From Myotis daubentonii (Eukaryota > Chordata > Mammalia > Chiroptera > Vespertilionidae), in contig NC_081844.1 of NCBI RefSeq assembly GCF_963259705.1, forward strand, positions 44,509,930-44,573,929: a DNA stretch of 64,000 bases, given 5' to 3'. This document shows, one piece after another, positions 11,571 through 22,810 of this stretch (position 1 is its first letter; each line of letters starts with the position of its first letter). Position numbers and translations under genes: made by a program. The notes beneath the pieces were generated by a model. That model ran no database searches. It was not told the DNA's origin and saw only the letters and a program-made list of their open reading frames with translations.

Positions 11571-12149
11571 TGTTGTTTACTCCTCTTTATCAGTTATACT
11601 GCCTCAAAGATATTTTAATTATTTTAAATCTTTATTGTAAGTTACATGTGAGACATTTTATTTATTATAATATTTTCACTCATGTAAAACTGGCACTGGA
11701 TAACTAGGTACAGGTTCAATATAGTATATAATTATAGTGTCTTCATATAATAAATTGACAAATTATGAACACAATAAGGTGTTTTTTGACACCTTATTGA
11801 TAACTACAAAAGGGAACTATTGGTCCTTTAGAGTATAGGAACATATTTAAGTGACCAAAACTAAACCATTATATTTACAACCTGTTTAATACAATTATGA
11901 GCTGTGAAGGTCTGCTACATCATCAAAAGTAGTTTACAGCTACTATAAAATGGATTTTAAAAATGTATGAAATGTTATAATGCCTAAACTGACCTTAAAA
12001 ATGCAAATGATTCATTGAGAGAATATAAATATTTCATAGGTCTTATTTACAAGATCGCCTACATTTTCTCCATGTTTGGAAAGAGAAAGTTATAAAAGTT
12101 TGTTGGCCTTTCCTCAGTAGAGCTCCGAGATAAAATTACAATTCTAAGT
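11571..12149. other. AT-rich intronic DNA
   Basis: A short inverted repeat GGTGTTTTTTGACACC lies near 11777-11793. Nothing else recognised. Confidence 0.4.
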
Positions 12150-12327
12150 CAGTGATTTTCAGAGTCCCAGACCAGCAGCAGCAGCATTACCTGGAAACTT
12201 GTAAGAAATGCATGTCCTCAGGCCCCACTCAAAACCAACTCAGTCTGAACCATTGAGGTTTGATTCCAAGAATATATGTTATAGCAAATCATCCAGGTAA
12301 TGTCATTGTAAGATAGTTTGCAAATGC
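12150..12327. mobile_element. MER5-type hAT-Charlie MITE
   Basis: Starts CAGTGATTTTCAGAGTCCCA and contains 'ttacctggaaacttgtaagaaatgca' and 'aggccccactcaaaaccaactcag', which match MER5A-like mammalian elements. Confidence 0.75.
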
Positions 12328-12329
12328 CT

Positions 12330-13149
12330 TAAGACATCCATTCCATGTTAATTTTTTTCCTACCATTCTAGATAATATCAGTTAAATGTCGTCCTTAGGG
12401 GGGAAATTTAAAAAAAATAGTCATCTTTCCTTTTGCTGCTAAGATATTTCTTCTGGAACAATTTGCCCTCTTTCTGAATGACACCATGCATGAATCCCCT
12501 TAGTGTCAGTGTGTTAGTGTAACATCAGTTTTTGTTTAGTTATTACCATCATTTTCTGGTTTCAAAAACAACAAACAAAAGAAAAACACACCTACTAGAT
12601 TTGCATCATTAATTTTATTAAGCACAGTTGTGATAAATAAAAACATAAGGCTTTTATTTGGATTATAAATAAGCAACATGCTGAAGCAATGCATTCTAAA
12701 ATTTAATCATGAAACACCGTTTTAGCTCCCTAGTATGTGGAACATAAATGAAACATGAATAAATGCACCATGTCAACAGTGCTGTTTTCTTTATGTAGGA
12801 TAACTTGAAATAAAGTCAATAACTTGGGAGGATTAACTGCAGGAGCAATCTCAGATCACATGGACTTAACAACAAGCAGTTCTAAATGAGACCGAATGGT
12901 TTCCAACATTTATCTTGTGATGAAAGTAAGATTTGGTTAAGCACCTATGGGAAAAGGAACAGACATGTTCTTGGGATAAGATTTGTGGATGAAAGTATGT
13001 TCTGTTGCCAGTAGTACTAAAAAAATAAATTTTCTATCAGTGGTTCTTACTGTAACCTTAATATATTTGTTGCAAATATCAGAAGAATTATGATCTACAT
13101 TTCAAGAAGGTAGGGATGACACTCTTCTTGGAACTATTATATCATAATA
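12330..13149. other. Intronic DNA without recognised feature
   Basis: No coding or repeat call that can be supported. Confidence 0.4.
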
Positions 13150-13395
13150 TAATGGTTAGGGCAGCAGAAACTGAAGATCCTGTGTCTGAATTCAAATCCT
13201 GGCTCTGATATTTATAAGCTCTGTTATCTGGGACATGTTATTTATTTAATCTCTATGTTGCAATTTTCTTGTCCATAAAAAGGAAGTTGTAGTTAACACC
13301 TATACCCTATAGGTTGCTATGATTATTAGATGAGTGAAAAATGTTATTTCAGACAACACCTGGCACAGAGTGTTATATAAGTAATAAATAGAATG
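13150..13395 (+). mobile_element. MIR SINE
   Basis: tRNA-derived core order is visible: 'gaattcaaatcctggctctg', 'ttatctgggacatgttattta', 'tataccctataggttgctatgat', 'acacctggcacagagtgttat'. Confidence 0.85.
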
Positions 13396-13629
13396 AAGTG
13401 TGAACAAATTATCTAGATAAGTTGGTTTAAAGCAATATTTCTTATGTATGCACCTTTATATACAGGTAGACCAAATGTATTCTGTCTTTCTGCATCATTC
13501 TTATAATCTGGATAGTTTATCTTAACAATGAATTTCATTTCTAAGCATTCACAATAGCTATTTTCATCAATTTCTGATTAGTAGAAAAATGTCATACTTC
13601 AGATCGTTTTTATTTCTTGTATTATTCAT

Positions 13630-13835
13630 TTATGCAATGATCAAATATTTCTTAAGCAACTGCATTGTGTATGGCATTGTGTTAGGGAATGTAGGAGATA
13701 TAAAATAAATGAGACCTAGTTGTTGACCTTAAGGAGATTTTCATTTAGTAGAGTAAATTAAGAATATATGCAATATTGCAGATCATTAATACAGAGTGGA
13801 AACTGAATGCTACACCTTTAATAGAGGAAAAATAG
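13630..13835 (-). repeat. L2 remnant
   Basis: Reverse complement of L2-like sequence: 'gcattgtgttagggaatgtaggagatataaaataaatgagacctagttgttgaccttaaggag' in approximate form. Diverged. Confidence 0.55.
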
Positions 13836-13879
13836 TGACAGAGTTTTAAAGATATGCCTATAGTTCTTGGCAGAATAAA

Positions 13880-14045
13880 TGACAATCAGTTCTCACAAAA
13901 ATCCTGTGCAATAAAAATTATTGTTAATCTCATTTAACAGTTGAAAGCACATCAAATTAGAAATTTTAAGGTAACTTTCAAAGTTACAGAGCCTGTCACA
14001 GTTGATAGAACCCAAAAACCAAGCTCCTTTTTGTCTATTTCATAA
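13880..14045 (-). repeat. MIR remnant
   Basis: Matches reverse-complement MIR order: 'acaaaaatcctgtgcaataa', 'ctcatttaacagttgaaagc', 'tttcaaagttacagagcct', 'agaacccaaaaaccaagctcc'. Confidence 0.5.
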
Positions 14046-14050
14046 ATAAA

Positions 14051-15089
14051 AGGATGACAGAGATAAAACTTCCATGATTCTAATTTCAGTTTCCACTGCT
14101 GACATTCTTTTGTTTTAACCTCCATATGTCTGATCCATGAATTTTAGTGAATGGAGAATACTTAAGCCTCACTCCAGTAAATGAATTTTATTATATGAAA
14201 CTATGATGGATTTAATATTTGGCAAATTTTTCAACAAAATAATAAGAACTGAACTTAATTTCTTCTGATGCGCTATTATGGTCAAATATATTACTTCTCA
14301 TAGTATTTCAGGAAATATTATAATCAATGAACCCAGACAAATTTTTCCATTTTATTATATTTGTTGAAGAATGGATAAAATAAGGTAAAGAAACTAATCA
14401 CTTAAGTTAGTGAAGAAATGAAAAAATAAAGTTTCTAACGAGACTTTAAATATGTCCTAATATACAGGTTTACAGACATCCTATTTTGTCCTTTTCTTCC
14501 TGTGCCATCATTGTAATCTGGGCAGTTTGTTTATCCTACCAGTGGATATTTATCTTAAGTACCTACAGTATCTAGCATGCCATAATGTGTTGGACATACA
14601 TGTCTGCATCATAATGAAGTATAGTCTGTGCAATGAAAACATATATTAGTTCTATTTTGAGATAGTATGGACATACCTTGAGGTCAATGTAGTTGGTTGA
14701 CATTTGTTTTTAATAAATGGGAAGTATCTCCCCAAGCAGAGATAGTAAGGTACAGGGATACAGTCAAGCGCAAAATGAAAATCCACACTGCTCTGGAATA
14801 TGCATACAGAATAGATCCTCTCTATTTTGATTATGACCCACCCCCAACCATGTCACTAGATTACTCTTTGTAAAGCCTACATTTTGTCATATTTCTTTCT
14901 TCCATTAGGAGAAATATAATTTTTCATTGAATATAAAATCAAATCCACAGTTTAAAACTGAAACCAATATAATATGATTATCTCTGACTGTTTAGAAAAT
15001 TATTCTACACATTAAACAAAAATGAGCTTTGATTAAATTTCTGAGAGGTTCTAGTTCTGAATTATATATCCATATGGGGATAGTTTTAT
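14051..15089. other. AT-rich intronic DNA
   Basis: A weak repeat of 13455-13550 is visible at 14463-14540 ('cattgtaatctgggcagttt' against 'cattcttataatctggatagttt'), suggesting an old dispersed repeat. Confidence 0.35.
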
Positions 15090-15127
15090 CATCATCATTA
15101 TTATAATCATCATCATCATCACCATCA
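15090..15127. repeat. (ATC)n microsatellite
   Basis: ATCATCATCATTATTATAATCATCATCATCATCACCATCA. Confidence 0.85.
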
Positions 15128-15345
15128 GTAACTACTAATGAGTTTTTCTCTGTCAGACATTATAACTGAGATTTTATATAAACTATCACATTTAATGTTA
15201 CCCCAATCTTCCAAGTTGGCTATTACACTTTTTGGCAAAAAAGAAAATTGTCACACAGAGCAATTGGCATGTCAGATCCCTATTAAATTAGAAAGCAGAT
15301 CTTTCAATTTAGGATTAGTTGAATCTAAAAACACCATGCTGTGAC
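15128..15345 (-). repeat. MIR remnant
   Basis: Reverse-complement MIR features: 'aactatcacatttaatgtta', 'ttggctattacac', 'ttgtcacacagagcaattgg', 'caccatgctgtgacc'. Diverged. Confidence 0.5.
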
Positions 15346-15685
15346 CTCTTGGAAATGATCATGAAGAGAACATGGAAACTGGGTATAGAAGTCCTGGTCT
15401 AAATGTAAAACTTACCTTTTAACAGCCATATGAGTTTTTTTCTGGGTCCTTGCCAGGGATCTGGCCAATTTGATAAGCAATTTAATAATAAGAGAAAATG
15501 TCCTTTTTTGTTTATTTTCCTTCCCTTCCCTTTTTTTTCTTATATTTGAAGTCTTTTCCAAGATAAACACTTCAAATACCTATAGTCATTTTTCAGAGTT
15601 TTCTATATTCTGCTATCAGATCAGAGAGGAAGGAGCAGCAACTATGACTTCCTTTTATCCTGATACTTTGGTTGCTTTATATATG

Positions 15686-15775
15686 TGAAAGTGAATTTAG
15701 GACATTTTCAAAGACCAAAGTAATAATTCTGACATTTTTGGCTACACAGTACATATAGATAAGGAATATATATAT
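15686..15775. repeat. Local direct repeat, copy 1
   Basis: About 85-90 bp beginning TGAAAGTGAATTTAGGACA. It recurs, with roughly 12% differences, at 17225-17304. Copy 1 ends where a minus-strand SINE begins. Confidence 0.8.
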
Positions 15776-15972
15776 TGATTTTGGAGAGGAAGGGTGAGGG
15801 ATAGAGAGCTAGAAACATCATTGATGAGACAGAATCATTGATTGTTTGCCTCCTGCACATTACCCCCTGGGTATCAAGCATGCAACCCTGGGCTTATGCC
15901 CCAAATGGAATCAAACTGCCACCTCCTGGTTCATAGGTCAACGCTCAACTGCTGAACCACTGCAGCTGGGCT
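15776..15972 (-). mobile_element. Ves-type SINE, diverged
   Basis: Reverse complement of the Ves SINE: 'gagaggaagggtgaggga', 'cctcctgcacatta', and tRNA-like head 'ctgctgaaccactgcagctgggc'. Confidence 0.8.
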
Positions 15973-16285
15973 ATTTTAGTTTTTCTTTAATGTCTATGAG
16001 GCTGGTCAAGTCATGCTTTGCATTGAACAAGGCACTCAATAAATATTTTCCCACTTGAGCATTTTTGTAAAACTTTGATTGAGGTCATTGTTAACCATGT
16101 CTCATGGTTGCCTTATATGGACTTGCCATCAAGTGATCTAATCACCTTGGATACTCCTGGATAATGCAGGGGGAGGGAGACAAAAAAGGTTTCTTCAGTT
16201 AATCAGGCCCTCACAGCCTAATGGGATTTCCAAAGGCTCTTTGTACCTACAAGATATTTGCTATGTAATAGGCTTCTATTTATGA
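15973..16285. other. Intronic DNA
   Basis: No feature recognised. The final A (16285) is the Helitron target base. Confidence 0.4.
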
Positions 16286-16746
16286 CTAGAGGCCCGGTGC
16301 ACAAAAATTTATGCACTCGGGAGGGTCCCTCAGCCCGGCCTGTGCCCTCTCGCAGTCTGGGAACCCTTGTGGAATGACCACCTGCTGGCTTAGGCCTGCT
16401 CCCTGGGGGGATTGGGCCTAAGCTGGCAGTCATACATCCCTCTGGTAGCCCGGGAGCCCTCAGGGGATGTCCACCTGCCAGCAGGGAGCAGGCCTAGCTG
16501 CAGTAGGACATCCTTAGCGCTGCTGAGGAGGCAGGAGAGGCTCCCACCACCACCGCTGTACTGGCAGCTGTCAGCCTGGCTTGTGGCTGAGCAGAGCTCC
16601 CCTTGTGGGAGCACACTGACCACCAAGGGGCAGCTCCTGCATTGAGCGTCTGCCCCCTGGTGGTCAGTGTGTGTCATAGTGACCAGTCATTCCCAGTTGT
16701 TCTGCTGTTAGTGTCAATTTGCATATCACCCTTTTATTATATAGCA
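16286..16746 (-). mobile_element. Helitron (HeliBat type), complete length
   Basis: CTAG at 16286 followed by AGGCCCGGTGCACAAAAATT (3' end in reverse). The 5' end in reverse is TGCTATATAATAAAAGGG, with TC changed to TG. Carries the inverted CTCF-like pair at 16617-16670. The 95-codon and 77-codon open frames here lie wholly within it and are not genes. Confidence 0.88.
16613..16670. repeat. Inverted repeat with paired CCACCAAGGGGCAG motifs
   Basis: CACTGACCACCAAGGGGCAG and CTGCCCCCTGGTGGTCAGTG face each other across 18 bases. Both arms resemble the CTCF core motif. Confidence 0.7.
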
Positions 16747-16858
16747 TTACCCTCATATTTGATACATTTATAACTCATGCTATCATCTCACTTAACTTTT
16801 TAGATATATCTTAAAAATTCTAATTTATTGCTGATTACTAATATGAAATGTGTAATTT

Positions 16859-17081
16859 ATTTTTTTTTTAAATATATTTTATTGATTTTTTACAGAGAGG
16901 AAGGGAGAGAGATAGAGAGTTAGAAACATCGATGAGAGAGAAACATCGATCAGCTGCCTCCTGCACATCTCCTACTGGGGATATGCCCGCAACCCAGGTA
17001 CATGCCCCTGACCGGAATCGAACCTGGGACCCTCCAGTCCACAGGCGGACGCTCTATCCACTGAGCCAAACCGGTTTCGGC
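16859..17081 (-). mobile_element. Ves SINE, complete, with target-site duplication
   Basis: Reverse complement of a Ves SINE with head GAAACCGGTTTGGCTCAGTG. Flanked by GAAATGTGTAATTT at 16845-16858 and 17082-17095. Well preserved, hence fairly young. Confidence 0.95.
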
Positions 17082-17224
17082 GAAATGTGTAATTTGTATT
17101 GAGTTTTATTCTAATTTTTACTAAAGACACCAAGATGTAGAGCAAAGTAATAGGAGGGTGGACACCTCAAAGGAATACCTACTAGTATGTTCCTGCTTAT
17201 ATCGCACCAAGACTCTGCTTCCTA

Positions 17225-17304
17225 TGAAAGTGAATTTAGGACAATTTCAAAGACCAAAGTAATCATGCTGACATTTTTGGTTGCAAAATCCATATAGGTA
17301 AGGA
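17225..17304. repeat. Local direct repeat, copy 2
   Basis: Same sense as 15686-15775, sharing TGAAAGTGAATTTAGGACA, TTTCAAAGACCAAAGTAAT, CTGACATTTTTGG and CATATAG.TAAGGA. Confidence 0.8.
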
Positions 17305-19311
17305 CAATTATTAATGTAACTGTCAAGAAAATTATTTCTGGACTCTAAAAATTCCATCCAGATTTTAGTTGACACCAGTGTACTCGCCTCAGAGCTGTTC
17401 AGTGACATTGAGCACCTAAATTGCGGGCTTATTATCAGAGAGGAAAACATTTGAAAGAGACAAAAATATAAAAGAGAAAAGTATTCCAGAGAAATTGAAA
17501 ATTAAAAGAGAGAAAAAATGATAGGGGAAGAAAAATATGCAATGCTTTCTTATGGTAGAAACAATGCTACTATTTGTCTTTCCCATCTGGGGGCTGATAG
17601 AGATCATAATTTCGAGCATATTTAGATAATTCATACCTGTATCTGTTAACATCTTTTAATATGTAACCAAAAATTGAGAAACCTAATATCAAGAGTTCTT
17701 ACCCAAGTGTATTGGCACATGGATATTCTTGTAAACCGTGGAATTTGAACCCAGTGATCATACCATGATAATCTTCATAAGCTCCATATATTACAAACAA
17801 GAGATTTGTGTTTCATACTTGGAGTAACCTTGAAAAACATCCACCTCCTATGTTAAAGAGTCGTCCAAGTTACATACATTGCATATTAGTAGAAAACTAC
17901 CAGTTAGCCCAACTAGGTAATGTGTCATTGGAAGCTTTTTTGCAGACGGCATGCCCAGTGTCACCTGACCTCCCTGACCTTCCAGTGCCACAGAAGTTAG
18001 GTCACTAGATTGGGACTCTCCTGGTGGGAAATCGCCCTTTCCCCTGTTTTAGAATGTGAAATATCATAAAGAGTAGGAATTTGACTGTCAGGAATAAATA
18101 TAGTTATATGGAAGATTGATCACTATGAATAACAGCCAGCTTTGGAAAGTGAGCAGAGAAATCTGTAACAGGAAAAAGTGCCTTTGGTGCACTTTGTAAG
18201 AAGTCTGCTGGTAAGGGATTACCTGTGCCCCCCAGATAACAGATTCACTTGCATTCTTCATTACAGGGAATTTTAACTCTACTTGCTGCTTTTCTGATGG
18301 CCTAAATCCTTTTATCTTTTTAGTACATATGGCCACCCTCCCTGAAACTGGTAAACACTGTTCTGATCTAATTTTGTACCTACATTTGAGTATGTTTTGA
18401 ATATCACATCACTTAGTCCATATACAACTATGCTAATGTATGAAGTAGCTCAGCAGTGCTCCGACATATTACAGTTGCCAACACCATGGAATCCCATTTA
18501 CTTTTACCTAGAAGTGTTTGATATTGAATTTGCTTTCCCCTGGATTGCAGTTAACAACATTCTGAACTGCTTACAAGATTCAGTTGACTGGCAGTATTAA
18601 TCACACACTCACACAGAATTGGCTATTGCATCTGATTTTTTTCTTATGTATTCTTGGCATCTAATCACTAATTAAAACAAAGAAAATGACTCCTTTTGCC
18701 ATATTCCATGGAAATTTTGTTTTCTTTGTATGTTTAGTCTGTAAAGACCTCCCCCCCCCCACACACATACACCCCTTCTATTGGCTCTTGCTTCTAAATT
18801 TCTATAGACGTGGAACGGAACCAAGAAGCAGTATTTCTTGTCAAGAGGAACAGTTTATTCCAGATAATTAAATCCAACAATGTTCAAAGAAAACACAGCA
18901 AGGAGCATAAATTAAATTCTACCAAGGGATATAGGTCGTTCCTCATGAATGGATTCTGACAAAACAATTTTGTGGGAAGCTTTGAAAAGTTATTAATAGT
19001 TTTGAAACTTTTTAGAACTGGCACATTTTGTAGAAGAAAGTAACAAAGTATAGTTCTGTGTTTTAAAATGTACTTCAGACATTCACAGATGTTTCATCCT
19101 TATATTTGACAATATTTTTGAGCTTGTGTCCAAAATTTCTGCATATATACTCTTATGAATTCTAGGGTAGATTTATTTTCATGTGCTCAAATGATATTTG
19201 GAGAAGCAAATAAGAAAATGTAAATGTCAAAATACAATAAATTTAGAAAAACTAGATGAATCTTTCCAATGATGAGAGAACCTCTCTATTATCCATAAAT
19301 ATTATATAGAA
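17305..19311. other. Intronic DNA, mostly unique
   Basis: Open frames at 17808-18008, 18088-18336 and 18397-18600 were read and show no known protein or splice context. A CCCCCCCCCC run with ACACAC follows at 18750-18765. Nothing else recognised. Confidence 0.4.
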
Positions 19312-19715
19312 CTAGAGACCCAATTCATGAAATTTATGCATGCATAGGGTCCTTAGGCCAGGACCAATCTGTGTGGGGACAGGTGGTTGGTTGCCTGCCT
19401 GGGGCCTGCAGGCTGGGGGAAGCTCCTGCATTGAGCGTCTGCCCCCTGTGTGGTCAGTGCAAGTCATAGCGGCCGGTCGTTCTACTGGTCATTCCACCGT
19501 TTGGTCGATTTGCATATTAGGCTTTTATTATACAGTGGGTCTTGACTTACGAGTGTCCCGACTAACGAGTTTTTTGAGATACCAGCTGTCTCTCAGCCGA
19601 TTTTTTGCATTGAGTTGACAGAGTAATTTGAGTTAACGAGCTCCTTAATGAGCTCCTTAACGAGCTCAGTCTCGGAATGAATTAAACTCGTAAGTCAAGG
19701 CCCCACTGTATAGGA
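19312..19715 (-). mobile_element. Helitron interrupted by a MITE
   Basis: CTAG at 19312 after A, with decayed hairpin 'tcatgaaatttatgca'. The 5' end in reverse is TCCTA|TA, split by the MITE at 19533-19708. Rejoining the two sides at the duplicated TA gives the normal TTTTATTATATAGGA end. Confidence 0.88.
19533..19708. mobile_element. Tc1/mariner-type (pogo-like) MITE nested in a Helitron
   Basis: 176 bp with ends CAGTGGGTCTTGACTTACGA and, inverted, CAGTGGGGCCTTGACTTACG. TA duplicated at 19531-19532 and 19709-19710. No coding sequence. TA target and CAGT ends point to Tc1/mariner; exact family not named. Confidence 0.85.
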
Positions 19716-20172
19716 TTGTTTTGTGATATAGTCCAGAGTCAGACTCTCTGGTCCAAGAAGACAGAGACACTTCATATTATTTCCTGATTTTGCAGTCTTG
19801 CTTAGAACCTGAATGTGATAGATAATAACTATCTACTAAATAAATAAATGAGCAACAATTATTTAGGTTGCAATTCCTAAATTATTTACATAGCAAAATT
19901 GCTGCTTATACTTGGAAATTAACTAATACAATAACAAATTAGAAAATTAAAGCAAAATAAAAGCGATTAAGAGAATGGACTACAGGAGCAGGTGGTTGGA
20001 TGTTGAGTCTTGTGTCTGATATTCCCTGGCCATGGACCTTATCACTTTTTAGACTTTTATTATCTGTCAACTGAGGTAAATGAAACCTATATCACAGGGC
20101 AATTACGATGTTTGAAAAGTAACTGGTATAGAGTGATACCAGCAATATTAGAGATTGTGGTTATTATTGTTA
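19716..20172. other. Intronic DNA between Helitrons
   Basis: No supported feature. Confidence 0.4.
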
Positions 20173-20338
20173 CTAGAGGACCAGTGCAAGCATGCACCAG
20201 TGGGGTCCCTAAGCCTGGCCTGTGCCTCTAGCAATCTAGGACCCCTTGGGGGATGTTGGACTGCCAGTTTTGGCCCAATTCCCACAGGCCAGGCTGAGGG
20301 ACCCCACCAGAACACAAATCCATGCACCAGACCTCTAG
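20173..20338. mobile_element. Helitron-derived element with 3' ends at both sides
   Basis: Left end CTAGAGGACCAGTGCAAGCA (minus-strand 3' end, preceded by A); right end ATGCACCAGACCTCTAG (plus-strand 3' end, followed by T). The two ends form imperfect inverted repeats of about 40 bp. No 5' TC end lies between them. Confidence 0.7.
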
Positions 20339-20430
20339 TATTCTATACGATCTTTGGTTAATCTCTTCCCCCATCCCCCTCCCCCTTACCTTTGAGATTC
20401 ATCAGTCTGTTCCATGTTTCTATGCCTGTG
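20339..20430 (-). mobile_element. LINE-1 3' UTR fragment
   Basis: 'gatctttggttaatctcttcccccatccc' and 'gagattcatcagtctgttccatg' recur in the other minus-strand L1 3' ends here (44820, 62820). Confidence 0.7.
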
Positions 20431-20516
20431 CATTGAGCTTCTGTCCCCTGGTGGTCAGTGCATGTCATAGCTACTGGTCAAACAGTCGAACGGTCGCTTC
20501 GACTTTTATATATATA
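20431..20516 (-). mobile_element. Helitron 5' end fragment
   Basis: Reverse complement reads ...AAAAGTCGAAGCGACCG...CATGCACTGACCACCAGGGG, the HeliBat 5' region. No matching 3' end of its own. It abuts the next Helitron. Confidence 0.65.
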
Positions 20517-21539
20517 CTAGGGGCCCGGTGCATGAAATTCGTGCACTGGCTGTGGGGCGGGGGGGGGGGGGTGTCCCTCAGCCCAGCCTGCCCCCTCTCA
20601 CATACTGGGAGCCCTCAGGCGTTGACCCCCATCACCCTCCAATCGCAGGATCAGCCCCTTGCCCAGGCCTGATGCCTCTGACAGAGGCGTCAGGCCTGGG
20701 CAGGGGACCCTTATTTCCCCCCATCACTGGTTCTGCCCCCAGCCCAGGCCTGATGCCTCTGGCCTAGGCATCTGGCCCGGGCAGCGGGGACCTGCAGTGG
20801 CAGCGGGGGGCGCCGCGATCAAGCGGGCTCCGCCCCTGCCCCTGCAGGATGCCTCTGGCTGAGGCGTTCGGCCCGGGCAGCAGGGACCCACAGCTGCAGC
20901 GGCCCCGCGATCCTGGGCTCCGCTTTAGGCCCAGGAAAGGGGCCCCTAGCTCCTGGGACTGCCAGCTTCAACCGTGGGTCCAGCTGGTTTGCCCAGAAGG
21001 GTGTTCCGGATAAGGGTGGGGGTCCCGCTTGGGTGCCTGGCCAGCCTGGGTGAGGGGCTGATGGCTGTTTGCAGCTGGTCACACCCCCTTCAGGGTGGGG
21101 ATCCCCACTGGGGCGCCTGGCCAGTCTAGGTGAGGGGCTGAGGGCCGCTTTCAGGTTGGCCAGCGACTGAAGCTTCCAGCCTCTCCTTTTTTCTTTTTTC
21201 TTTTATTCTGAGATTTATTTACCTTCTATAATTGAAACATTGTTGCCGTCACTGGCCCTCCCAGCTCTGAGGCCGCAGCCAGCTGAAAGCAGGTATCTGG
21301 GGTTTGTTTAGCTTCTATAATTGAAACATTGTTGCTTTCGGGCTCAGAGCTGGGCCGTGGCAGGCCGGGAACCTTGGCTTCCTCCATCACTGGAGCAAGT
21401 AAGCCTCATGTTTGTTTCAGCTGTGTGGCTGCTGGCCGCCATCTTTGTTGGCAGTTACTTTGCATATCGCCCTGATTAGCCAATGGGAAGCATAGCAGAG
21501 GTATGGTTAATTACCCTTTTTGTTTTTTATTAGATAGGA
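20517..21539 (-). mobile_element. Complete Helitron, 1.02 kb
   Basis: Minus strand starts TCCTATCTAATAAAAAAC (21539) and ends GTGCACGAATTTCATGCACC, GGGCCC, CTAG (20517). A precedes and T follows in element sense. GC-rich middle with repeated 'gatgcctctggccnaggcgt' units. No Rep/helicase. Close relative of 2161-3628. Confidence 0.9.
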
Positions 21540-21866
21540 TTAGAGAGGCTCAGTGCAGGAAAATCGTGCATGGGGAGGTGCTCCCCTCAGTCAAGCCTGC
21601 ACCCTCTCCAATCCAAAACACCTCAGGGGATGTCTGACTGCTGGTTTAGGCCATATTGCCCCTAATTCCCCCCCCCCGGCCTGGTCGCCCCCAACTGCCC
21701 CCCACCACAGGCCTGGTCACCCCTTAATGCTCCCCCTGCCAGCCTGGTCACCCCCAACTGCCCTCCTCTGCTGGCCTGGTTGCCACTAACTGCCCGCCTG
21801 CCCCCCCGCTGGCCTGGTCACTCTACGCAGCCTGCTTGTTCAGTCGTTTGGCCATCCCTCACTTAC
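21540..21866 (-). mobile_element. Helitron abutting the previous one
   Basis: Its reverse 3' end (TTAGAGAGGCTCAGTGCAGG, C of CTAG changed to T) begins at the next base after the 20517-21539 copy. Contains 3-4 tandem units of the form GCCTGGTCACCCCCAACTGC. The right end near a TA repeat is approximate. Confidence 0.72.
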
Positions 21867-21897
<31 letters not shown>

Positions 21898-21898
21898 T
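21866..21898. repeat. (TA)n microsatellite
   Basis: TATATATATATATACATATATATATATAT at the Helitron 5' boundary. Confidence 0.85.
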
Positions 21899-22532
21899 TC
21901 CATTCCAGACTCTATGCAGGTATTAAGGAATCATGTAAATCTATCAACACCTTGATTTTTCTAGAAGCCATATGGCAATGTCAAAACATTTAGAGTAGCT
22001 ATGAATCTGGAAGCAAGGAAGAAAAATATATCTTGTAGCAGCAGAGATGTTTATGCTGAGCTTGCCTATTTATCTCTGCCTAGCCACCTTGCCTATCACT
22101 ATACCACCCACCCCCATCGCCATTCCTTCCCAACATACCTGGTGCATGCATATACACACGCACAGTTATGATCAAGTGATTGTGGCACACATTGACACTT
22201 ATATTATGATATATATAGTAGTTTCATATATGCTGAACTACTTGTGGTTATTATACTTACGTGTTTCTTGTGTATGTCTTGTTATTTGCTAGTTCTTGTG
22301 CTGCAACATCAGTGCTTGCCAATTTTCAAGCTACAGTTCTTATGCTTTGTCCTCTGATCTTGGTAATATCAGGCTAAGGCAGATTCAACATTCTATATGT
22401 AGCTACATTTTTGTTATTACCATGTTTATCTCTCTGTAGACTGTATAACACATAAGAACACATGTATTTTCATCTTCTAGTGGCCAGAACCTGCTATGGT
22501 ATCTGGGACATAAAAGCTATTAAATGAATGTT
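21899..22532. other. Intronic DNA
   Basis: No supported feature. The 81-codon frame at 22047 has no coding character. Confidence 0.4.
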
Positions 22533-22548
22533 AAAAACTCCCTCCCTT

Positions 22549-22794
22549 GCCCTAACCAGTTTGGCTCAGTGGATTGAGCTCCAGCCTGCGGACTCAAGGG
22601 TCCCAGGTTTGATTCTGGTCAAGGGCATGTACCTTGGTTGTGGGCACATCCCCAGTGGGGAGTGTGCAGGAGGCAGCTGGTCGATGTTTCTCTCTCATCG
22701 ATGTTTCTAACTCTATCCCTCTCCTTTCCTCTCTGTAAAAAAATCAATAAAATATATTAAAAAAAAAAACAGGAAAAAAAAGAAAAAACAAAAC
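22549..22794 (+). mobile_element. Ves SINE, complete, with target-site duplication
   Basis: Head GCCCTAACCAGTTTGGCTCA, tail AATCAATAAAATATATT and A-rich end. Flanked by AAAAACTCCCTCCCTT at 22533-22548 and 22795-22810. Confidence 0.95.
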
Positions 22795-22810
22795 AAAAAC
22801 TCCCTCCCTT

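Noticed and set aside
20322..21082. Several 67-116 codon frames
   Set aside because: All lie across Helitron and L1 junctions; no coding character.
22549..22720. tRNA-like gene with A and B boxes
   Set aside because: This is the tRNA-derived head of a Ves SINE; the same applies at the other SINE copies. No cloverleaf-complete tRNA was seen.
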